Shown in pieces: positions 58,741-64,000 of a DNA stretch of 64,000 bases. The translations under genes and the position numbers were made by a program. Every line of letters begins with the position of its first letter. Within the stretch, counting starts at the first letter, position 1. Origin of the DNA: an uncultured Ignavibacteria bacterium (GTDB lineage Bacteria > Bacteroidota > Ignavibacteria > SZUA-365); assembly GCA_913061095.1 (NCBI GenBank), contig CAJXVM010000016.1, positions 1 through 64,000 on the forward strand. Reading direction: 5' to 3'. The notes beneath the pieces were generated by a model, which saw nothing but the letters and a program-made list of their open reading frames with translations, had not been told where the DNA came from and did not search any database.

Positions 58741-60300
58741 AGGTTTTTGGTATGTTTGTTGCCGGTGGGACCGGTGCTGCATTTCTGGGCGATGAATCCA
58801 TTGATGGTGTCGGGGTGGACGGTGGGGGTGGTGAGTGGGGCGCTGGTGGCGGGGACGCTGCTGCTGGGTGCTCTCGTTGGACTCGTGACGCGGCGCTTTG
58901 ATGCGTCGGTGACGGCGGCGGCGGTGCTTCTGTTCCTGATGATGGCGAACGGACATGTGCTGACGGTGATCGAGGCGACGGGGGCTCCGCCGGCGCTGGT
59001 GCGGCGCCTGCTGTCGCAGGCCGCGGTGCATGCGTTCTACCTTCTCGCGGCGATCGGCGCCTGGACTGCCGTCCGCTCAGGAAGCATGCCGATGCGTGTG
59101 CCTGCGATCACGGCCGCGGTGCTTGTCGTCCTGCCGCTGGCCACGCTCATCACGCGCGGCGGTGACGGCGCGTCCGTCCCTCCTTCTGATACACGTCCTT
59201 CCCCCGCATCGCTCGCCATCCCCGATACCGTCGATCCTCCGCATATCGTCGTGATGCTGCTCGACGGCTACGCGCGCGCGGATGTGCTGCGCGACGTGTA
59301 CGATTTCGATAACAGTGCATTTGTGTCCGCTTTGTGCGGGCGCGGCTTTTTCGTGGCGGACAGCGCCGGGGCGAATTATACGCAGACGATGCTGTCGCTG
59401 TTCAGCCTGTTCGAGATGCAGCCGCTGCCGGTCGGGGAGGGCGCGCCGTTCGCTTCCTCTGCGGACGGCTACCGCGTCCGCACACGCCTGGCCGAGCGCT
59501 ACCGCCGCGCGGCGGTGTGGCGGATGCTCGGGGAGGCGGGCTATCTGCGCGCCGCCACGGCGATGTACAACGTGCCGCCACCCGCGAACGCGGATGTCGT
59601 GCTGCAGGACGATGTCATGCGCAGTATCGAGCTGGCAATGCTGGCCGAAGAGACGTCGTGGTCCTTCCTGCGCAAAGTCCTCGGCCGGATTCCCGGGCGG
59701 AAACGCGCGTCGGCGATCAACGCGTTCATGCGCGAACAGCTGGAATACGGCGTGCAGCTGGTGCACCGGCCGCAGCCGGCGATGCTGTTCCTGCACCTGC
59801 TCGCGCCGCATCCGCCGTTCACGCTCTCGGCGCGCGGATGCAGCGGCGGCGAGATATTTCCGAAGATCCATGACGGCAGCCACTTCCACCGCGTGTACGG
59901 AACCACGCCGCGCGAGTATATCCTCCGCTACCGGGAGGAGTTGCCCGTGCTCAACCGCATGGTGCTGGCGGCGGTGGACAGCATGCGCGCGGCGGACCGG
60001 CCGCTGCTGCTGGTGCTGATGTCCGACCACGGTCCGGGCGCGCGCTTCGATTTCGAAAGCCGCGTCCGCTCGGATGTGCGCGAACGCCTGTCGTCGTTTT
60101 TCGCGGTGTATTCCTCGCACGGCGACGTGTCGGACTTCCCCCACCGCATCACGCCCGTGAATGTCTTCCCGCTGCTGTTCAACAGTCATTTCGGAACGGA
60201 TTTCCCGCTGCATCCGGATCGTGCGTGGTATTCGACGTGGAGCAGGCCGCTGGAGCTGGTGGATGTGTCAGGAGAGGTTTGGGGGACCATGGATGAATGA
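58723..60300 (+). CDS. sulfatase-like membrane protein (alkaline phosphatase superfamily), copy 1
   Basis: 525 aa. Four hydrophobic segments in residues 1-145, then a sulfatase/LTA-synthase-like catalytic domain: HIVVMLLDGYARADVLRDVYDFDNSAFV (metal Asp), FVADSAGANYTQTMLSLFSLF (Thr nucleophile region), LHLLAPHPPFTL, and LLVLMSDHGPGARFD (metal DHG). Likely adds or removes a phospho-linked group on glycan or lipid outside the membrane. Unusually GC-rich. Paralogous to the protein at 62163. The first eight residues come from a repeat arm, so the real start is uncertain. Confidence 0.85.
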   Translation: MHRLAQRFLVCLLPVGPVLHFWAMNPLMVSGWTVGVVSGALVAGTLLLGALVGLVTRRFDASVTAAAVLLFLMMANGHVLTVIEATGAPPALVRRLLSQAAVHAFYLLAAIGAWTAVRSGSMPMRVPAITAAVLVVLPLATLITRGGDGASVPPSDTRPSPASLAIPDTVDPPHIVVMLLDGYARADVLRDVYDFDNSAFVSALCGRGFFVADSAGANYTQTMLSLFSLFEMQPLPVGEGAPFASSADGYRVRTRLAERYRRAAVWRMLGEAGYLRAATAMYNVPPPANADVVLQDDVMRSIELAMLAEETSWSFLRKVLGRIPGRKRASAINAFMREQLEYGVQLVHRPQPAMLFLHLLAPHPPFTLSARGCSGGEIFPKIHDGSHFHRVYGTTPREYILRYREELPVLNRMVLAAVDSMRAADRPLLLVLMSDHGPGARFDFESRVRSDVRERLSSFFAVYSSHGDVSDFPHRITPVNVFPLLFNSHFGTDFPLHPDRAWYSTWSRPLELVDVSGEVWGTMDE

Positions 60301-60395
60301 CGGATTGAAATCCCGTGTCGATGAGGTTTCGAGAAATCCGTATGTTGTGTGCGGGTCGATTTTGTATGTTATGCACTGAATGGATTTCAATCCGT
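60300..60395. repeat. 14-bp inverted repeat between sulfatase copy 1 and the microprotein
   Basis: ACGGATTGAAATCC (60300-60313) and its exact reverse complement GGATTTCAATCCGT (60382-60395) enclose 68 nt. It fills the 113-bp intergenic gap. The loop has no ORF and no second copy was noticed, so a CRISPR repeat is excluded. Confidence 0.75.
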
Positions 60396-60413
60396 CCTCC
60401 AGAGAAGTGATCT

Positions 60414-60572
60414 ATGAAATTTTTCCTTTTATACGTTGATCCCGGTACGGGGAGTTTTATTGCGCAGGTGCTGATCGCGGGATTCCTGGGATTCCTGTTT
60501 GCGATCAGGAGCTGGCTCTATAAAATGTGGCGGAAGATGCGGGGGCTTCCCCTGGAGGACGATGACGACTGA
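60414..60572 (+). CDS. DPGTGS microprotein, 52 aa, one membrane segment
   Basis: Reads MKFFLLYVDPGTGSF, then a hydrophobic stretch (IAQVLIAGFLGFLFAI) and a basic C-terminal part (RSWLYKMWRKMRG) ending LEDDDD. The LYVDPGTGS motif followed by a single transmembrane helix is a recurring small hypothetical protein in surface-glycan loci, as far as I recognise it; no function is known. GAAGTGATCT precedes the ATG. The stop overlaps the start of the methyltransferase gene by 11 nt, which supports real translation. Confidence 0.8.
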   Translation: MKFFLLYVDPGTGSFIAQVLIAGFLGFLFAIRSWLYKMWRKMRGLPLEDDDD

Positions 60573-61986
60573 CGCGCCGCGGCATCCGGGGTCGTTTCGG
60601 CATCCCGGGTCGTTTCGGGATCCGGCGGGATTCGTGGCCGTGCGGGAGGATCACGTCCTGCGCGTGGTCCTGCCGCCGGGGCGGGACGATTACGCACTGT
60701 TCGCCGCATCCCCCCTGGCGGAGAAGCTGCGTGAGAAGCAGCTCATCCTTCCCTTCGAGGAAATCCCCGCCTCCGAATCCCCGCATCCCGGTGCCGCGCA
60801 TGTGCTGCGTTCGCCGCGCCTCGCGCTGTATTCCTTCCCGTATGAATGGAGTGTTTCGCAGCTGCGGGATGCCGCGCTGCTGACGCTGCGCGTGCTGCGC
60901 CTCGCCCTGCGCCACGGCATGACGCTGAAGGATGCCTCGGCGTTCAACGTCTCCTTCGCCGGCGCCCGGCCGGTGTTCACCGACCTGCTCTCCTTCACCG
61001 CGTACCGCGAGGGCGAGCCCTGGGCCGGCTACCTGCAGTTCTGTGAACAGTTTCTCGTCCCGCTGCTGCTTTCCCGCAGGGCGGGACGCGCTGTTTCCGA
61101 CCTTCTGCGCGCGCGGCACGACGGCATTCCGCTCGACGCGGGCGCGCGGCTGCTGCGCGGATGGTCGTCCCTGCGTCCCGGCCCGCTCATGCACGTGCAC
61201 CTGCACGCGCGCTCCATCCGCCGCGATGCGCGCAGGATGCGGCGGGAGGGGGTGTCCGGCCGACTGGCGCCTGCTGCCGCGCCGAGGCAGTCCCTGAAAC
61301 AGACCCTCGCTTTGGTCGACAGCCTGCGGCGCACCGTTGAGAGCATCACGCTGCCGGGCGGGGGGTCCGCGTGGGACCGCTACTACGACGACACCGTGTA
61401 CAGCGGCGCGGAGACGCGGAAGAAGGAGGATCTCGTGCGCGGGTGGATCGCGCGTGTTTCGCCCGCGAGTGTCTGGGATCTCGGCAGCAACACCGGCCGC
61501 TACGCGCGGCTGGCCGCCGATGCCGGCATCCCGACCGCCGCCTTCGACGCCGACGACGCCGTGGTGGATGCCATGTACCGCGACGCCCGCGAGCGCGGTG
61601 ACGAACACCTCACGCCGCTCGTGATGAACCTCGCGAACCCGTCGCCCGCGCTCGGCTGGGCGCACAGCGAGCGGGAATCTCTGGAGGCGCGGGGTCCTGC
61701 CGGCCTCGCGCTTTACCTCGGACTCATGCATCACCTGCGCTTCACGCACATGGTGCCGCTGGAGGAGCAGATGTCCTACCTCGCGCGCATCGCCCGGCAT
61801 GCCATCGTGGAGTGGATTCCGCGGGAGGATGTGAACGTGCGTGCCATGACCGAGGGATCGGTGCGGGAGGGATTCGCGTATTCGCGGGAGGGATTCCTGT
61901 CCGCGCTGGAGGGGAGATTCAGGGTGGTGGAATCGGTGGTGCTGGGGGAGTCGGGGAGGGAGATGTTCCTCGTAAGTCGCACGTAA
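60562..61986 (+). CDS. NoeA-like SAM methyltransferase with kinase-like N-terminal half
   Basis: 474 aa, start MTTDAPRHPGS set by overlap with the microprotein. The N-terminal half contains LRHGMTLKDASAFNVSFAGARPVFTDLLSF, resembling the catalytic loop of aminoglycoside-kinase-like folds (D-x4-N ... D). The C-terminal class I methyltransferase has SVWDLGSNTGRYARLAADAG (motif I), AAFDADDAVVDAMY and AIVEWIPREDVNV. It resembles the nodulation protein NoeA-related family. The first residues include a tandem duplication (HPGSFRHPGSFRDPAGF). Very GC-rich, with a long spurious ORF on the opposite strand. Substrate unknown. Confidence 0.8.
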   Translation: MTTDAPRHPGSFRHPGSFRDPAGFVAVREDHVLRVVLPPGRDDYALFAASPLAEKLREKQLILPFEEIPASESPHPGAAHVLRSPRLALYSFPYEWSVSQLRDAALLTLRVLRLALRHGMTLKDASAFNVSFAGARPVFTDLLSFTAYREGEPWAGYLQFCEQFLVPLLLSRRAGRAVSDLLRARHDGIPLDAGARLLRGWSSLRPGPLMHVHLHARSIRRDARRMRREGVSGRLAPAAAPRQSLKQTLALVDSLRRTVESITLPGGGSAWDRYYDDTVYSGAETRKKEDLVRGWIARVSPASVWDLGSNTGRYARLAADAGIPTAAFDADDAVVDAMYRDARERGDEHLTPLVMNLANPSPALGWAHSERESLEARGPAGLALYLGLMHHLRFTHMVPLEEQMSYLARIARHAIVEWIPREDVNVRAMTEGSVREGFAYSREGFLSALEGRFRVVESVVLGESGREMFLVSRT

Positions 61987-62003
61987 TGGAAAGGCAACCA
62001 CAT

Positions 62004-62148
62004 AAAGGCAACCACAGATTAGCACAAATTTTTGCACAGATTTCACGGTAGAAATGTCACTGTGAGAATCTGCGCGCCAGGCCGAAGTTCTCGCGAAGCG
62101 AGGACGAAGGCGGGTGCAAAAATCTGAGAGAATCTGTAGTTGCCTTTA
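62004..62148. repeat. family-C hairpin (145 bp) between the methyltransferase and sulfatase copy 2
   Basis: Left arm 62004-62040 (AAAGGCAACCACAGATTAGC, continuing ACAAATTTTTGCACAGA) and right arm 62112-62148, whose reverse complement is TAAAGGCAACTACAGATTCT followed by CTCAGATTTTTGCAC. The loop contains a GC-rich piece with GGCCGAAGTTCTCGCGAAGC and GGACGAAGGCGG. It ends 14 bp before the next ATG. Confidence 0.8.
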
Positions 62149-62162
62149 CTTAACTGCTCACC

Positions 62163-63734
62163 ATGTCTAAATCATACTGGTCATATCTATTCGCGGTTCT
62201 TTTCCCGGTCTATCCGGTGCTGCATTTTTATGCTGAGAATCGCGTGATGATTACGCCGGGGGCGGTTGTGATGGTGGGCGTGGCAGTGCTGTTGGGTACT
62301 CTTGTTATCGGTGCGGTGGTCAGCCTGCTGACGAAGGAAGCTGCCGCGTCATTTGCCGCGGTATCCGCTGCGGTGTTTCTGCTTCTGGTGAACGCGCATG
62401 TGCGTCGTATGCTCACCGAGGTCGGGATACCATTTTCTATGACGTCGCGATTCGTTGTCCAGATTCCGCTGCATCTGGTGATTGGGATCGTCACCGTCGC
62501 CGTATGGTTTGTTGTCAGGCGTCACACGAACGTCCTGAAACTGATGGGCGTATTCTCGGTCATTCTGCTGCTGTTTCCGTCCTGGGATATCGTCCGGTTT
62601 CATCTGCAGGCAGAAAAGTATGCTCCCGGCACCGCTGTCGCGGCTGCAGACTCGGCCATCGCGCCTTCCGCGGACAACCCGAATATCATCCTGCTTCTCC
62701 TCGATGGATATGCACGGGCTGATGTCCTGCATGATCTGTATGGCATGGATAATACGCCCTTCATTCAGCAATTGCGCGATCGCGGTTTTTTCGTTGCTGA
62801 CAGTTCTGCTTCGAATTATGCACAGACGCAGCTGACACTCCATGCGCTGCTAGGGATGCAGCCGATCGATCCTGACGATTTTCCAGACCACGATGCAGAT
62901 GCAGTCAGGGGTGTCCTTGCGCAGGAATATCCGGATCTGCCGGTATGGACGATGTTCAAATCGGCGAAATACATGCTGGCTGCGACGGCCATGTACGGTT
63001 CCCCGAAAGTGAAACAGGCGGATCTTACCATCAATGAAGAACTGACGAGAGATATCGCAACCGATCTGTATCTCGAGGAGACGTCTTGGGTATGTATCCG
63101 AAAGATCCTTCGCCAGTTCGGTGCAGATCCGACCGGGAGACGCATTTCTTCCCTCAACAGCGATATCGACGATGCGCTGAATTTTGCAGTGCGGGCCGGC
63201 CGGCATCCCCGGCCACTATTTTTTCTGGGGCACATTCTTGCTCCGCATCCACCGTTCACGCTTGCGGCGGATTCCTCTGTTTCCACGCAGCATGTTGATA
63301 TTCGCGACGGGAGCCATTACCGTGATGCGAACGGAGTAAGCAGTGCTGGATATGCTGATTCCTATTCTGCAGAGATTTCAGCTCTGAACAGGCACATTAT
63401 AAATACGGTGGATGCTATCATCTCTTCCGAGCGTCCGCTCACGCTCATGATCATGTCCGACCACGGTCCCGGTGCGTATCTCGACTGGGAGAGCATGGAA
63501 AATAGCGATATGCGTGAGCGCATGGCGAACTTTTTTGCCGTGTATTCTTCGCATGGGGATGTTTCCGCGTATTCACATCATGTTACTCCGGTGAATGTGT
63601 TTCCCGTCCTGCTGAACAGTCACTTCGGTCTGAATCTGCCGCTGCATGAAAATCGCTCCTGGTTTTCCTGCTGGGATTCGCCGCTGGAATTTCAAGATGT
63701 GACGGAGGAGCTGTGGGGTGAATCGTATCACTAG
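62163..63734 (+). CDS. sulfatase-like membrane protein, copy 2
   Basis: 523 aa paralogue of the 58723 protein. N-terminal membrane segments (YLFAVLFPVYPVLHFYAENRVMITPG...), then IILLLLDGYARADVLHDLYGMDNTPFIQQLRDRGFFVADSSASNYAQTQLTLHALLGMQP, LGHILAPHPPFTLAAD and LTLMIMSDHGPGAYLDWESMENSDMRERMANFFAVYSSHGDVS, ending WGESYH. Metal-binding Asp/His positions are preserved. Base composition is much lower in GC than copy 1, so the pair diverged long ago or came from different sources. Confidence 0.86.
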   Translation: MSKSYWSYLFAVLFPVYPVLHFYAENRVMITPGAVVMVGVAVLLGTLVIGAVVSLLTKEAAASFAAVSAAVFLLLVNAHVRRMLTEVGIPFSMTSRFVVQIPLHLVIGIVTVAVWFVVRRHTNVLKLMGVFSVILLLFPSWDIVRFHLQAEKYAPGTAVAAADSAIAPSADNPNIILLLLDGYARADVLHDLYGMDNTPFIQQLRDRGFFVADSSASNYAQTQLTLHALLGMQPIDPDDFPDHDADAVRGVLAQEYPDLPVWTMFKSAKYMLAATAMYGSPKVKQADLTINEELTRDIATDLYLEETSWVCIRKILRQFGADPTGRRISSLNSDIDDALNFAVRAGRHPRPLFFLGHILAPHPPFTLAADSSVSTQHVDIRDGSHYRDANGVSSAGYADSYSAEISALNRHIINTVDAIISSERPLTLMIMSDHGPGAYLDWESMENSDMRERMANFFAVYSSHGDVSAYSHHVTPVNVFPVLLNSHFGLNLPLHENRSWFSCWDSPLEFQDVTEELWGESYH

Positions 63735-63773
63735 CCTTCGTTCTCGCATGGCTCGAACTGCGGCCTGGCAAGC

Positions 63774-63811
63774 TGATTTTCACGGATGAGGTCACTGGTT
63801 TTCACGGATTG
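63774..63811. repeat. TTTTCACGGAT-type repeat arm
   Basis: GATTTTCACGGATGAGGTCA, then CTGGTTTTCACGGATT: two units of about 25 nt of the TTCACGGAT series, related to family C. It lies in an open frame just upstream of the last gene. Confidence 0.55.
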
Positions 63812-64000
63812 GAAATAACAAGAAAAAATAGCCACGGTGCGTTACACGGCCGGTATCGGTATGTGGTGATGGCAGTTCTGCTGCTGGGGTTGCTGCACAG
63901 TATCGCGGTGACATTGCATCGGTCGGATCTCAATCTCGATGTGGGATACAATGTGACCGCGGCGCAGACCATTCTTGAGCTCGGCGAAACCGGACGGCAT
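63809..64000 (+). CDS. GT-C-like membrane glycosyltransferase, N-terminal part
   Basis: Open to the window end. A basic N-terminal stretch (RKNSHGALHGRYRY) precedes a first transmembrane segment (VVMAVLLLGLLHSIAVTL) and the loop HRSDLNLDVGYNVTAAQTILELGETG. That loop fits GT39/ArnT-like enzymes, which have an acidic Asp-x-GYN/EGYN motif after helix 1. The start is uncertain: TTG 63809, GTG 63863/63866 or ATG 63869. The frame is also open through the preceding repeat. Confidence 0.6.
   Translation, partial: MEITRKNSHGALHGRYRYVVMAVLLLGLLHSIAVTLHRSDLNLDVGYNVTAAQTILELGETGRH

Noticed and set aside
59077-60213. Minus-strand ORF of 378 codons
   Set aside because: Opposite-strand shadow of sulfatase copy 1. 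It has low-complexity His/Arg/Gln composition and no ribosome site.
60300-60395. CRISPR-like repeat pair
   Set aside because: Only two copies, in inverted orientation, with no spacers of uniform length and no cas genes.
60505-62046. Minus-strand ORF of 513 codons
   Set aside because: It is the shadow of the GC-rich methyltransferase gene on the plus strand. It is rich in Arg/His/Gly without any domain, whereas the plus frame has clear SAM motifs.
1-64000. tRNA, rRNA, plasmid or phage origin features
   Set aside because: None was recognised on reading either strand. All mobile signatures are IS elements or the short inverted-repeat families.

Overview
The window is a surface-polysaccharide locus of about 55 kb. 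It is preceded by a short housekeeping segment and broken in the middle by nested insertion sequences. Electron-transfer flavoprotein genes, a bifunctional nuclease carrying a UVR motif, a UpxY/RfaH-type NusG paralogue and many polysaccharide genes suggest an environmental bacterium of the Bacteroidota/Chlorobiota (Ignavibacteria/Kapabacteria) type. This placement is inferred from gene content only.

Layout. 1-1.4 kb: end of a WecD-like acetyltransferase and wecE (dTDP-4-amino-sugar synthesis). 1.5-3.9 kb: etfB, etfA and a DUF151/UVR nuclease. 4.0-4.9 kb: a highly structured leader and a NusG-like antiterminator that opens the polysaccharide locus. 5-15.3 kb: a GDP-mannose dehydratase, a four-helix-bundle gene cassette, a sugar aminotransferase, a fucosyltransferase-like GT11, rfbA, wlbA/wlbB-type genes for a diacetamido uronic acid, the Wzm/Wzt ABC exporter, a methyltransferase and a GT4. 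15.4-26.1 kb: an IS graveyard. An IS21 sits in a dead IS4 with a perfect 6-bp target duplication, followed by an IS630, one IS3 beside the remains of another, one IS3 nested inside a near-identical IS3, and two IS630 remnants. 26.1-36.2 kb: AT-rich glycosyltransferases and an adenylation-domain/ACP/GNAT/acyltransferase module. 36.4-47.2 kb: a tightly overlapping run of glycosyltransferases, a uronate epimerase, a Wzy-like protein, an asparagine synthase and a two-domain oxidoreductase. 47.4-55.1 kb: six-hairpin protein, deacetylase, formyltransferase, DUF354, initiating sugar transferase, a GxxExxY cassette and a Wzi-like outer-membrane protein. 55.3-64 kb: gmd and fcl for GDP-L-fucose, an O-antigen ligase-like protein, two sulfatase-like membrane proteins flanking a DPGTGS microprotein and a NoeA-like methyltransferase, and the start of a GT-C protein.

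The most unusual signal is a set of short-period inverted repeats. Several sequence families share one design: about 30-40 bp arms with a period near 9 nt, often with fixed outer ends, facing each other. Most pairs are 'empty' hairpins of 60-150 bp between genes. Two pairs instead enclose a single small gene: a four-helix-bundle (23S rRNA intervening-sequence-type) protein at 6032-6548 and, on the opposite strand, a GxxExxY putative PD-(D/E)XK protein at 52939-53497. Single arms lie in frame inside coding sequences, supply start or stop codons, and in one case encode the whole hydrophobic core of a signal peptide. I read this as a candidate undescribed mobile system, comparable in logic to REPIN/RAYT but with different proteins. 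The sequence shows the architecture; mobility is inference.
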